Below are positions 35,782-48,155 of a stretch of DNA of 64,000 bases, in pieces. Source of the DNA: Berberis thunbergii (taxonomy: Eukaryota; Streptophyta; Magnoliopsida; Ranunculales; Berberidaceae); assembly GCA_003290165.1 (NCBI GenBank), contig QNQO01000222.1, forward strand, positions 806,001 through 870,000. Direction: 5' to 3'. Every line of letters starts with the position of its first letter. Position 1 is the first letter of the stretch. A program made the position numbers and the translations under genes. The notes below the pieces were generated by a model. It had not been told where the DNA came from and searched no databases. It was given only the letters and a program-made list of their open reading frames with translations.

Positions 35782-38700
35782 CTTAATATTTTTATTTATT
35801 TATTTTAATGTGTAAGCTTTTAGCAATAAGAAGTATACTTATGAAATAGAAGAGGAGATGGAGAAGATATGCTTCTTTTCTTGGTTGTATAGATGATTTT
35901 GATGAGGCCTTTATATCACTATTCTAAATTTCTTTGATGAGAATAAGGACCAGAAGGTAATATTTGATAATTACTATGTTTTCCTTTTACTGATATAATT
36001 TTCGAAATGGATCTTTACAATCAGGAGACAAGCGAGTAAGAGATGGGGTTGTGGTTGCTACAAAGTTCGCTGCATATCCTTGGCGCCTTACACCCAAACA
36101 ATTCGTAAACGCTTGCGAGTATGCTTTCTTAACCCATATAAGAAAAAATTGTTAGGTTTCCTCCTAACTGAAAATGCACAATTCTCACATTCTACTGGTT
36201 CAGTCTTATGCTTTGCCACAAGTAAGGTTTAGATGTCAATATTTCCATCACCAACTGTAAAAGTTAAATGCTGCTAGATTAAGATACGAGTGATGTTGAT
36301 GAATTGCTTTTTGGTTCAGAGTCGATGGATGTTGATCTAAATCAAGTTCATTTGGGTTAGCTTCTTGTACTATGGAGTAGTTACAAATTTACAATAATAT
36401 AAATAATATCACTTCATTTTACAATCACAAATTGATCGTCTTTTTTATTTTTATTTTTTTTGATGGTTCTTAAATGAGTTTTCTTTTTTAATAGACACTT
36501 TTTTTTAAAGTTGCAAATAACTCTTGTACCTGTAAAACTAATTAAATGCATTCGAAACATCTTAAGTTTGTCCCTTATTTGGTATGTCTTATGCCTATTC
36601 ATATAATACTATCCATCATAACTTCTAATGTCCATACATTATCAACTTTCAAAAGCCACTCAAAACAAGTTCTGTAATATGTATTTCTTACTTTTAAAGT
36701 AATAAATGTACACTTTTATGTTTCCAAACACAGAAATTCTCCATCCAATTCTTTACTGACCCTGAAACCCAACTATTAGTTTCCCTTATTTTTTGCAATC
36801 TGAAGTTCAGGGGATCCAAAAAACCAAATAGTCGTACATCTTAACATGCACCTGTAGAATCCAGTGAAAAACATCAAGAATATTTTTATAAAATGGAGAG
36901 ATGAAACAAGAATAGTTCCTTCTATCCAAGCTAGAAAAGAAGTCTGTTACCTTATTAGATTCACTATGAACAGCCCAAATTTCAGCTTGTGTCTCTTTTA
37001 ACTTTAAAGACTTAGCTTTTTAAAATCCTCCCAGGCCTGAGCAAGGGAGGATTGGATCCAAAGTCCAAGGTTTACTGAGCAACCAACCGGACATATTGTA
37101 TATGGACTGACTTGAGTCAGATTAGATCCACACTGAATAAAAACCATGATGCTCAAAAGGTCCCATAGTGCAAAGCTTCAAGCTCATGCATGATAAGAGC
37201 CTTCGCTCATGACTGGCAAATAAGATGTTATTATGGTTAGTGTTGACATAGCTGACAGAAAATGACTTACAGGTCATCATTAGATCGAATTGGAATTGAA
37301 AAAATTGGAATTGGACAACTGCACTGGTCGACGGCAAACTATGCTCCATTGCAGGAGAAGGTTCTTTGGGATGGTCTTGTAGCAATGTATGAGAAGGTTA
37401 TTATAGTTCATTCTTTTTCAAAGTTGTAGGAATTGCCAAATCTGAGATCCTCACTTGGATCTACTTTGTTTTTGCCTGGTTTCTGTTACAAAAAAATTTG
37501 CAGTCAGCAAATATTTTCCAAACCTTGTTTCTTATGGTATTTATGTGGATTGCCAATAGTCATTCACAAAATGCAACTATTAAGTGCATCATTTTTAAAC
37601 AAACGGAGCCTTTGGTGAATTTTACAGGGTTTAGTGGAAGCTGTTGGTGTGAGCAATTATGGACCAAAACAACTTGTGAAGGTTCATGACTACCTTAAAA
37701 CAAGAGGTGTACCATTATGCTCTGCTCAGGTAAATTGTTGTTAAACACATATCAAAGTTGTCATACCTAAAATTTCCCGTTTGATTGACTAGAGTTAAGA
37801 TTAAATTGATAAAAGTTTTTTAATATAAAGGTTTGAGGATCCTTAACACTCTGCTTGTTTTCCAAAAAAAAAAAAACCACAAAGATTAGATTGATAGAAA
37901 TGGAAATATGGATTTCTACTTGTAATAAACTAGTTAATCCTTACGTCTCTAACTTGTTAATCACCAGTCTGTTGTACAGTCATTTCTTTCTATATATTTT
38001 CCTTAAGTTGCCTGTGTTTGATCAGTTCTGGCAAAACTATTACTGATAAAGATAATGTGGAGCATATAATTGATCTTTCCTGAACCACAGGTCCAATTTT
38101 CTTTGCTGAGCTTTGGGGATGATCAGCTGGAGGTCAAACAAGTTTGCGATTCTCTAGGTATTCGCTTGATTTCATACAGTCCTCTGGGACTAGGAATGCT
38201 CACAGGAAAATATACACCTTCCAATCTTCCGAGTGGACCGCGGTAAATTTTATTAGTTTTCTCATAAGATGCTGAAGTTTACTCTTCCTCTTCATTTTTT
38301 CTCCCCTTAATTATTGTCTAAACTGAATGGCACATTGAAGTGCAATTTGAACAGAATAGTTCTTTTTTACATGGATAATTTCTGTTTTCTTTTTATAGGG
38401 CACTGTTGTTCAGGAAAATTCTTCCAGGTTTGGAGCCATTACTCGCTTCGCTAGAAGGGATAGCACAAAGGAGGAATAAAACCATACCACAGGTATTTTC
38501 TCAAACTCTTTTACTTGTGATGTTCTGACTGTAAGTTTAATTTCTGGTTGTAAGTTTAATTTATTAGAACTCATGAATGGTAGCATGTACCATTTTTTAT
38601 TTCTATCTGCTTTTCAAGCATGTAGATGATGGGTACTTTGATACGAAGTCATAGTAGAGTTTTAAACAAGTAGATCAATAAATCTAAACCATTTTTTTAA

Positions 38701-41700
38701 TTTGTTTATTCCAATAAATCGTGCACTGTTAATTCCAAAGATATTATAGAAAATAAATTTAAGGAATCCAACGTTGTGTCACAAGATAAAGGGGATGGTC
38801 ATAAAATTTTAAACTAGACATTATGTTCTTATATAAACACAGACTTAATTGCTTAAATGAAAAATGTAGGAGTGGATTAACATTAGTCATATTATGATGA
38901 ATTGACTTCTTACAAAGGTAATACGGTTTTAAAACAAGGGATTTAAACATGTTACTAAATATTTTACTCAAATAGCATTACATCCTCGGGGTGATTTCAA
39001 TATTTTTGTAACATCCCCATTTGTTTTGTTCCATAATTAGTGGCATAACAAACAATGTTGTCAGTTGAAGAGAACCACTTTATCTCACCATTAAAATGAA
39101 AATTGTGGATGCAAATTTCCACCGGATCACATGCTGATCACGCAGAACAATCTGCATAAGATGAAAATTAATTCTTGATACCAGTGTGGTGCCTACCACG
39201 GGGACTCCGATGCCAAAGTTAGAACAATGCCTTTAGGAAAGTATTTATTTCTCTATATTTGAAGAGAGAATTGTGAATCAAGAATAAGTTACCTCCAAAT
39301 GGCTGTGTTTGGCTATTTATAGAGGCAAAACGAGTAAAGTGCTGGCAGATGATTGAGACACGTAGCAGATTAGTAACATGTGGCAGATTAGTGACACACG
39401 TGGCAGATAAGTGAGTCATATGTTTGCAGAAGGTTGTAACTTCTCTTAGGTAGTTGTAATTTCTCTTTGTGACTTTCGTAGATAGTTGTAACCTCCTGTT
39501 GGCGGTTGTGACTTTCTGTTTGGAGACACCTCTCTTATAAGTTTGTGTGTTCAGTTAAGCATGGTGGTCAGCGCCGAACACTACTCTGCTGAGAAAGAAA
39601 TGTTTTGCTGAGTTGCATTTGTCCTAAACTTGGGCTACATTGGGTCCAAACTTGGGCTTTCTCTACTTGTAATTTTCGTGGGTAATATTCAGGCTTCTCG
39701 AGAACATTCCAAATATTTGGGCTTCTTTATCCTATTGGGCTCATGATTATTTTTGGCTCCCACAAACGCCTTTTGAGTTGACCGTTTTTATTTTCCTTTT
39801 TACTTAAAAGCAGAGGAGATATATTTTCACTGATGAGCTCCGCAAAAAATAGAAGTAGAATTCTCTTGATCTCGCTAACTTCTGTCTCTATTGATACAAG
39901 TAAAGGATCTGCATGTAGAGGCTTTTGCTGCAGATGAGGTGGTCTACCGGATGAGTCATACATAGTCATTTCATAGGCTCTTGGACTTTGTCCAAATAGA
40001 GGATCATCCTTAGGTGAACAGAACAAGTCTTGCTCCAGCATCCTGGTGATTTGATGACCCATCCACATATAAATAAATCACCATCCACATATAAATGCCA
40101 CATATCTTTGGGCGGACATGCTTCTGTTTCAGCATGAGTTGAGAAGTCTTCATTTATTGAAGGATGCGACACTGATCTGCTGGCTGACTTTGTTTCCTTT
40201 GTTGAGGTGGGAGCGAATTCTATTATGAAATTTGCCAAGGCTTGAGCCTTTATAGTTGTCATTGGCTGGTAGATTTTGTTGAAGGGCGCGACACTGATCT
40301 GCTGGCTGACTTTGTTTCCCCGGTTGAGGAAGGTTTGAGCCTTTATAGTTGTCATCGGTCGATAGATGTGTTGAAGGACGCGACACTGATCTGCTGGCTG
40401 ACTTTGTTCCCCGATTGAGAAGGGAATGAATTTTGCTAAAGCTTGAGCATTTAAAGTTTTCCTCGGCCACTAGATCAAGTCATATTAGCTCAACTCTATC
40501 GCCCATTTCATGAGTTTTTGACAAGCATCTGGGAGGAAGTTGTGCCTCTAACTCTTCGCCGATGAGAACTGAGCTAACTGCTACATTTGAAACTACCAAG
40601 TAGATGTATAGGTCCTCTCTTGGATTTGTCTGCTGATCTACTCAAGAATCGATCTAAAGCTGCAGCTCTACTAGCGAGACTTTGAATTTCGTATGGAGTT
40701 GATGTTGATTTCATGTCAAATAGTGGCCTTCTTTGCTTTTATGATCCCAAACTTTGTGTATGTTTGTCTTAGAAATATTTTCATTAAGGGTGCAAAAGCT
40801 TGGTTGGCCTACTTTATGAGTTTTCAATATGCTAAGTTGGAACTTAAGCATAACTTGAGGATTTAGAAATTAATCATAGATTAAAATCATATTTTCTTGA
40901 AAATTGCATGAAAACATTGTGTGATTTGCTGACCATTTGGCAAAACTTAAACGAATTTAAGTAGTCCTGTAAGATGCTTCTATGCTGAGTGGTTGATTAA
41001 ATGAATTACCCACTCATGGAGAGTGATCTTGTACTGAGATGCGATCTTCTATTGAGGCATTTTGTTTATGTAGTATGCTGACCACTTGACTAAACTTAAA
41101 TAGATATAACTAGTCTCAATAGGATGCTTTCATGCGTTGAATTACCCACTCACGGAGTGTCATCTTCTACTGACTAAGGTGTGATCCTCTACAGTGGCAT
41201 TTTGCTTGTGTGGTCTACTGAGCACTTGACTAAACTTAAACGGATTAAGGTAGTCTGATAATATGCTTCTATGCATTAATTACCCACTCACGGAGAGTGT
41301 GATCTTCTACTGAAGTGTGATCTTCTACCGAGGCATTTTACTTGTGTGGTCTCCTGACCATTTGACTAAACTTAAATGGATTTAAGTAGTCATGATTAAG
41401 ATGCTTTTATGCATTAAATTACCCACTTATGAAAAGTGTCATTCTCTACTAAGGTGTGATATTTCACTGAGGCATTTTTCTTGTGTTGTCTGCTGACCAC
41501 TTGACTAGACTTAAACGGATTTAAGTAGTCTTGAGTAAGATACTTCTATGCATTAAATTACCCACTCATGGAGAGTGCCATCCTCTACTGAGGTGTACAT
41601 AAATATTTGTATTTCTGAATGTCTTTTGCTGAAGGACATGTAGAACGAATTTTCATATTTCCCTATTTCAAGTGAGAAATTTGTGTTTTCTGCTAATAAG

Positions 41701-44700
41701 CAAAATAATGTATTCTCTGCTGAGGTATATGTAAATATTTGCTTAGATTTTTTCTTTGCTGGACCTCCTTTCATTGGTGGCGATTTCTTCAGCCAGTTTG
41801 GTTCTTCTCGTGGAGAAATTGATTGACCGGAACGGAGAACACTGTGTATGTTCTACCGGATGAGGAGTTTCTTGTTGAAGAGATAAAATACAATAAACAG
41901 ATAAAATACAACCAAGTTTTTCTTACATGTACATTGTATTTTTTTCTAAAAAGTAAAAAATGAAAAAGCTAGGATGCCTCAACTTCAATCCACTCTGTGA
42001 AATGGTCGGTTGCCATAATCATCAGATTCTTCTGCGTTGGAGAGTTTGATTGATTGGAGCGGTGAACTCTGAGTATGTTCTATTGGCTGAGGAGTCTCTT
42101 GTTGGGGAGCGTGTTCTACGCTTGTCACCCTTGTTCTTTTTATCACCGTTCTGATATGCATTTGTTTGTGCCGGTTGACTATCTTTCTCATGTATATCTG
42201 GTGCTTTAGCATTATTTTTTTCGTCATTCCACAATGCATAACGTTCAACCATGGCGAAGATTTTGGTAAGAGTTTTGCCCGGTTTCATGGTCAATTTGCC
42301 ATACAATATATCACTTGAAAGCTAAGGATGCAATATGGTCATCACACCCATTAATGCTCGCCCTTTCTGCCTTGAATATTTTGATGAAGTCTCGGAGAGA
42401 TTTATTTGACTTTTTATTATGTTGAAAAGGTGGTCAGCATGTTTTTTTTATGGTTGGATAGGATGAATACTCTTTTGTGAAAATAAGGGAGAGCTCTCCA
42501 AAGTTATTGATCGACTGAGGGGTCAAAGTGTGGAACCAATCTTGGGCCACTTTTTGTAAAGTCATAGCAAATATTTTGCACATAAGTGAGTCATTATTTT
42601 TGTACAGAGTCATGACACTTCAGAAATGCTTCAAGTGTCTCTCAGGATCAGAATCTCTTTTGGAAAAGTAAAGGTTGGTATGGTAAACTTTGCCGGTGGA
42701 GGATCCTCTTCAATGTCATTTGTAAAAGGTGAAGTGTTTATCAAGACCACCTCTCTGCGCAGAATTTCCATGATTCGCAAGTTCCTCAATTGCTCATTGA
42801 TAATTCGTGCTATATCATCAGCTCTCAAGGGCCTGAGTGCATCCTACTGATCAACTGCCTAGTAGAGCAGTCTATGTTGCTCAGCGACATGGCAGTTTCG
42901 GGGCAAGTTAATATAATGATCCAAATTTCTTTGCGTTGTTCACATCCATCGGGATTTTGTATTCTGAGCCGACCACTCATATTTGGCATCATCTGTGATC
43001 CCAGCCTTGAGTGTACAGTTGATTGGGAACCCAACCTTGAAAAGACTTTTGTTTGAGGCCCGAGCCTAGAGTGCACATTTGCTCGTGGCCCTAATCTTGA
43101 ATGAATGCTTCCGGATGTATTATTTCCCCTTAGTGGATGACTACTTTTGTTCCTATGCATATGGTCTACTGGCAGATGACGTGTCTTCTGCCCGGGCTGT
43201 ATACTCACCAATCGCTCTACTATCCGAGTTTGGTTGTCCAATATTTTAGTCAAATTGGCAATCTGACCTGCAAGATTTTCTTGTTGTGTCATCTTCATTG
43301 GGCTTGGTTCTTGGGCAGAAGGTTGCAATTGATGGTTAGTCGGCGGTGGCAGACCTACTACCGGTGGCTACCCGACTGGTAGCGATTGAACCAGTGGCGA
43401 CGATGGCGGTCCAGGTCGAGCAGAGGACTGTGCAACATTATTTTTGCTAATTTATTTTCGAGCTCCCACCATTGTATTGAAAAAAACTTTGACAATGAAA
43501 GTTTTTGTGAAAGGAAATTTAAAGTGAATGAATAAAAGTTTTTTTATGAATGGAAGAGAGTATGCAATGAGTTTGATTCAAGTTTTTATTGAAAGCACCA
43601 ATTTGTGGATGCAAATTTTCACCGGATCAAGTGCTGATCACGTAGAGCAATTTGCATAAGATGAAGATTAATTCTCGACACTGGTGTGGTACTTGCCATG
43701 GGGACTCCGATGCCAAAGTTAGAGCAATGCATTTAGGAAAATATTTATTTCTCTATATTTGAAGAGAGAATTGTGAATCAAGAAAGAGTTACCTAATGGC
43801 TTTGTGTTTGGCTATTTATAGAGGCAGAACGAGTAAACTGCTGGCAGATGAGTTAGACACGTGGCAGATGAGTGAGTCATCTGTTTGCAGATGATTGTAA
43901 CTTCTTTTCTCAGGTAGTTGTAACTTTCGTATATAATTGTAACCTCTCGTTGGCGGTTGTAACTTCTTATTTGGAAACACCTCTCCTGCAAGCTATTGTG
44001 TTCAGCTGAGCATGGTGGTCAGCGCTGAACACTACTCCTCTGCTGAGAAATGTTCTGCTGAGTTACATTGGCCCAGACTTGGGTTTTCTCTACTTATAAC
44101 TTTCGTGGGTAATATTCGGGCTTCTCGAGAACATTCCAAATCTTTTGGCTTCCTTATCCTATTGGGCTAAGAATTATTTTTGGCTCCCACAAAGACCATA
44201 CAGTCACTTGAGGAGTTATAAATAGCTTGATTTCATCAATAACTTTTAGAACAAAATTGATGAAGTTGAATGTGAGAAACTTGAAAATTTTTATTGGAGT
44301 GATCTATACTGTGGGGATATCATCCTCAGGAAAAAAAAAATTGAAGTATTCTTATTCTGGAGTCAGTATATTGAATTCAGCCCCTTAATATTTACCCATA
44401 CTAATATTTAATCCAAGCTTAAGTAGAAAACACAGTTGTCTTTAACAAAATACGAAGTGTAGGAGTTTCGTGTAGATACTAAAGGAGGACCAACTGAAGG
44501 ATTACGAAATACATACCTGTTCTGGTGTTAGTTCTGGTGTTAGCTTTATATTTAGTACATGATGTGTGTATGCTTGATTCTATAGATAAAATGATTTCTC
44601 AAAATAAATAAATAAATAAAAAGAAAGTACACAAGGGCTGATGGCCAAGAAATTTGCTCAATATAATACACGAAGAAAGAAAGAAAGACCCCACATTTAC

Positions 44701-47605
44701 TCTCACCAAAGATTGTAATAATGCATTGCTGGTCTGATACTTTTGACTGATGGTGTTAGACTTGGAGATCGTAGCTTATTATTTAAGCTGTAGCAAATTT
44801 GGAGTCTCACCTTGTTGCATTTGCAAGGGTTTCTGAAGTTCTAGTATGGGATGCTTGGTCTGCCATGCCTTATGTCTCCTTTTTATACTTTGTCCCTCTA
44901 TTATGAGGACTCCCATTCTCCCAGCACTATTGCTTATCGAGTATTGTCGAACTAGATCCGAGTGGCAGCTTCTTTATCTCCTCTACTTATGGAGCCAATA
45001 GGAGATCTAACTGGCAGTATGTACTAATATGAGGTATTAGTTATTAAGCTGGGTATGAATGACCAGGTTAGGCCCAAAAGCAGTTGACAAGCGGCATTAG
45101 ATTGAATGGAATAGTAAGGGCACAACTTCCTTCTATAGCTATGCATTTCTTTGTGCAAGTGAAGACGAGGAACCTACTCCTTTTTTAAACGTAAATCTTG
45201 TACTTCACAGTTGGTCAGGGTTAAAGGGAGTATGCTCTCCTTGAGTATTCCCATTGGTATATGTCTTCATTCTTTCGTATTCCCCATAGGTATATGTCTT
45301 CATTCTTTCCACGACTAGATTCCTTACCAGCTTCTAGTTCCTACAGAAGGTCTATGCAATGACGGTGTTAGAATTCATAGCAGTGAAATAAGAATAGTTG
45401 AGACATTCTTGGATGCACATAGTCAACATGACTCTGGTCTGAAGATTGTCTCAGAGCTCTTTTGTGGGTAAGGACAGGTTTGGCGAGTTATCACGGATTT
45501 AGTCGCACTCTCACAATCAGATGGGCAATTGGGGCAGGGGTGGGGGCAGATCTTTGGTTTATAATGGCTTTGGCAGCTCCAACTAATAGTAGTAATTAGA
45601 TTTGGAAATTAAGCTCCTGACAAAGTGGTATAGAGCAAACCCAACATGTATCTGATGTCACGCAAAGTGCCATACACATTGGTGTTGTGTTAGCATCAAT
45701 ATTGGATCTCCCACGGTAGGGTGTCCGCATAGGCGGAGTGATCCGACAGTGTCGAGCAGCTTGGACGAGGGCGTAGCAGGAAGGGATGGATGGGAGAGAA
45801 TGTCATAGATGTAGTCCACCTCAAATGGTACGGGGATCTTGTGCTTATAATGGGTTTGGCACCTCTGCCTAATAGGTTAGTCTATTTGGTTACTGATGTT
45901 TTCTAGAGAACCCACCTTTTTCACCCTCCTGTGGATTTTTTGGCTCGATTTTCAAGTCATGGACCATATTGAAGGTGGTTCAAACCACATCGCCCAAGTT
46001 CAAATTTAGTTTTGAACCAACGAAAGTTTGGTAATCTGGAATTTTCACTTTCAGGTTCGGTGCAGAAGGTATGGAGATGTTTCAGCTTCAAAGCCGATTC
46101 ACACTCTGCACAGATTTACATTAGCTTCCAGGGCCAATCCACAGTCATGGTTGTGGTTCAACTATGTTTTCTCTCTAACCTATACAAGTTTCAACAAGTG
46201 ACAGTGGGAGTTCTATAAACTTGATAGCTCCCTTGCATTGTGGAATTACAAAAAAAGACTTGGAGTTGGAAGTGTAGACCCTTGAACCCTATTAAAAAGG
46301 TCTCTCTCCCTTTGATTTGCATATATACTTTTCTGCAGGGATTTATTGAAGGTGTCAATCTTGAGATATGGGTTTGGGAGAGTAAAGACGCCGTTGCATT
46401 CTTCTTTCTTTCAAAAAATATTGTCACTCATGAATGCAGGCGAACTATGTATGTCAGTTATGTACTCTGCATTGATCATTTTCTTGTTACTTTTTTTCTT
46501 TGTTTTATTTTGCTGTTATTAATCTGGCAATATGGTTGGGACTCTATTTCTCAACATCACTCTATTGGATTGGCTTCTATCAATAGTATCTGTCCTCTTG
46601 CCTCGTTTCTGGCTGAAACTAGTCTCCCCTTTCCTGATCAAACTTATTGTTTGGGGAAAAAAAGTACAGCAAGAGTGTAATTAAGCTGAAACTAGTCTCC
46701 TGAAACTAGTCTCCCCTTTCCTGATCAAACTTATTGTTTGGGGAAAAAAAGTACAGCAAGAGTGTAATTAAGCTGAAACTAGTCTCCCCTTTACTTATTG
46801 TTTGGGGAAAAAAAGTACAGCAAGAGTGTAATTAAGCTGAAACTAGTTTCCCCTTTTCTGATCAAACGTATATTTGGAAAGAAAAAAAAATGCATGTATA
46901 TGCACACATGTGGCAAGTAAAAGTAAAAATAAAAAAATATAGTTAGGTCATAATAGTAGCTCAAATGACTTTCCTACCAAGACCCAAGGTAAGTGTTAAC
47001 ATTCTCATTTTGTTCATTTTGTTTGTGCTTCGAGTATGTTTGGTTGCCACAAATTCAGTTCTAGTAAAGTACATATCTCCGACTCTTTTGCGAGTCTTAT
47101 AATGGACCTTAAGATTGGCATATGTAATAATGAAAGTCTCAAGTGTCTCATAAAATATGAGAACTGAATTATTTAGGGAGGGCAAAGTAGTATGCTTACC
47201 ACATAAATTAGATTTGCAATGTTATTCTCAGCCTCACTGATCTATTATTCTTCTCTCGCCTCCTATCCACTCCCATTTCATTTCCCTCATGTCCAAGGAA
47301 TTGAATGTTATCCAAACAAACATACCCTTAGATATATTTGACCATTCTTATTGTGGATTTCTTATTATGACCTTAATAATGTACCGACTAATTTTCTCTT
47401 AAACTGCAAATCATTACAGGTAGCAATAAATTGGTGTATCTGCAAAGGCACCATTCCAATACCTGGGGTAAAGACAATTAAACAAGCAAAAGAGAACTTG
47501 GGTGCTCTTGGTTGGAGACTGAATTTGAAGGAGATACTTGAGTTAGAATATGCAGCAAGTGAGTCTCCACGAAAGATGATCCAGAATATATTTCAAACCA
47601 AATGA
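32557..47605 (+). CDS. Plastid-type aldo-keto reductase (At1g06690-like), 8 exons
   Basis: Exons: 32557-32706, 32790-33018, 36025-36118, 37273-37396, 37628-37729, 38091-38242, 38399-38492, 47420-47605. All introns are GT-AG and the phases join to an open 376-residue protein ending TGA. Exon 1 encodes a Ser-rich 50-residue leader likely to be a chloroplast transit peptide. The catalytic tetrad is visible: D100 in [11 protein letters not shown]105, K140 in VVVATKF and H175 in GQLHWST. Cofactor-binding pieces follow: [23 protein letters not shown], and [20 protein letters not shown]. The family uses NADPH to reduce carbonyls; the substrate of this clade is not certain. Intron 2 (3.0 kb) and intron 7 (8.9 kb) are enlarged by transposons. 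No disabling change was seen in the exons. Confidence 0.93.
33204..33359. mobile_element. Hairpin MITE with 9-bp target duplication, in aldo-keto reductase intron 2
   Basis: 156 bp flanked by exact copies of TATTATAAG (33195-33203 and 33360-33368). A 9-bp duplication points to the Mutator superfamily. The two arms are GCGAGGAAACGAGCGAGG and its reverse complement (29 of 30 bases across the arm), then a 14-bp perfect inner stem (CTCGGGATGCGTGC). An unpaired 23-bp insert lies on the left side and a short loop of CCCAATTTTTTGT at the tip. GC-rich in an AT-rich intron. Confidence 0.85.
35730..35812. repeat. TTTA / TTA microsatellite in intron 2
   Basis: TTTA repeats followed by about ten TTA units and then TTTA again. 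Simple slippage-type repeat. Confidence 0.9.
39104..39764 (-). repeat. Tat-C 3' LTR
   Basis: 661 bp, homologous to 43614-44191. It is longer because a CACGTGGCAGATTAGTGA-type unit is repeated near 39340-39410 and other short indels occur. On the minus strand CTCTATAAATAGCC gives a canonical TATA box near 39316. Confidence 0.85.
40070..40470 (-). pseudogene. Tat-C RNase H leader fragments, repeated three times
   Basis: GCGACACTGATCTGCTGGCT occurs at 40166, 40288 and 40380, each followed by a related stretch that reads like [10 protein letters not shown] on the minus strand. The linker before the extra Tat RNase H is thus present three times. The copy nearest the LTR runs on to WHLYVDG, the start of the RNase H core. 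Spacings of 122 and 92 bp show unequal units. Stops interrupt everything. Confidence 0.6.
40905..41600. repeat. Tat-C 138-bp tandem array, five copies
   Basis: ATTACCCACT recurs at 41005, 41141, 41279, 41418 and 41557, giving spacings of 136, 138, 139 and 139 bp. Each unit carries ACTTGACTAAACTTAAA, GATGCTTCTATGCATTAA, ATCTTCTACTGAGGCATTTT in this order. The array lies between the pol remnant and the RNase H fragments of a non-autonomous Tat element. Confidence 0.88.
41985..43328 (-). pseudogene. Tat-C gag with 10-residue repeats, broken
   Basis: 43328-42825 starts [20 protein letters not shown] and carries four tandem 10-residue units of the type HSRLGPxxxV, known from Tat gag leaders. 42828-42631 gives the entry to the capsid domain ([13 protein letters not shown]). 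The capsid-like core follows in pieces ([26 protein letters not shown]) down to about 42310, and a basic region at 42306-42022 closes gag. The frame then meets integrase-core sequence at about 42000, showing that protease, RT and RNase H were deleted in between. Confidence 0.75.
43614..44191 (-). repeat. Tat-C 5' LTR
   Basis: 578 bp partner of 39104-39764. Starts TGTGGATGCAAATTTTCACC and ends GGCTCCCACA on the plus strand. Confidence 0.85.
44192..46600. other. Rest of intron 7, possible old LTR remnant near 45530-45900
   Basis: Mostly featureless AT-rich intron. At 45660-45900 a stretch with GGATCTCCCACGGTAGGGTG, CTTGTGCTTATAATGGG and GGCACCTCTGCC resembles the promoter part of small plant copia/TRIM LTRs. 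A weaker copy starts near 45540. Ends could not be placed. Confidence 0.3.
46610..46880. repeat. Minisatellite in intron 7, about four copies
   Basis: Units GCTGAAACTAGTCTCCCC, GATCAAACTTATTGTTTGGGG, AAAAAAAGTACAGCAAGAG repeat from 46611, with later starts near 46684, 46771 and 46836. Units are 65-87 bp. The second unit has a partial internal duplication and the third an internal loss. Confidence 0.85.
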
Positions 47606-47823
47606 GTTTCCATCAATCATCCTTGCTCAAAGAAGATACAAGGCCTTTCCTACATCTGCCGGCCAAACACCTAATTATACCTTTAAATATCTATTATTGA
47701 AATGTTTTGTCAACTGTCTTAACAAATTCATATAAAGATGTTAATGATTTAGCCAAAGGTATATAAACAGAAAATCATACAACTATATGCCATGTTTTAA
47801 GGGGTTGCTTGTCTAACCTCTTG

Positions 47824-47940
47824 ACTCTTAATAAAAGCGGTTGTCTAAGTTTTAGTTATAGGATGAGAAAGTAAATGATTAACTCTTAATAAAAGAGTTT
47901 GTCTAAGTTTTAGTTATAGGATGAGAAAGTAAATGACTAG
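47824..47940. repeat. 58-bp tandem duplication downstream of the aldo-keto reductase gene
   Basis: ACTCTTAATAAAAG begins at 47824 and again at 47882, followed by nearly identical sequence (TTTTAGTTATAGGATGAGAA). Two copies. Confidence 0.9.
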
Positions 47941-48155
47941 TTTATTCATAATGGACAATGGAAACTCATATAAATGGCCTTTCAATGTACATGGTTTTCT
48001 ACAAGAGTATTATAGTAAAAACATTTGTTACAAAGTCACTAAGAGGTAGATAAACTAGAGGTTAAAGAGGGGATTACATCCTAGATATCAGAGCATTCCC
48101 AAATTTGGGAGGACCACCTCTTATTCCAATAGAAGCAATTAAGCTCCTAATAATT

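Larger units (their letters stand above)
39104..44191 (-). mobile_element. Tat-C: deleted Tat-lineage element in aldo-keto reductase intron 7
   Basis: 5.1 kb in antisense orientation to the host gene. The LTRs are 39104-39764 and 43614-44191 (both TGTGGATGC...CTCCCACA on the plus strand), with the gag region next to the 43614 copy. Most of pol is gone: near 42000 the gag end joins a short integrase-core piece ([13 protein letters not shown]). A 138-bp tandem array and a stretch of repeated RNase H-leader sequence follow. The polypurine side is at 39765-39785. No matching target duplication was found. Non-autonomous by structure. Confidence 0.85.

Noticed and set aside
40905..41600. CRISPR-like array
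   Set aside because: The whole unit of about 138 bp is repeated with no conserved-repeat/unique-spacer structure, and the context is a plant retrotransposon.
46240..46680. 146-codon plus-strand ORF in intron 7
   Set aside because: Runs into the minisatellite and its translation has no recognisable domain; intronic chance ORF.
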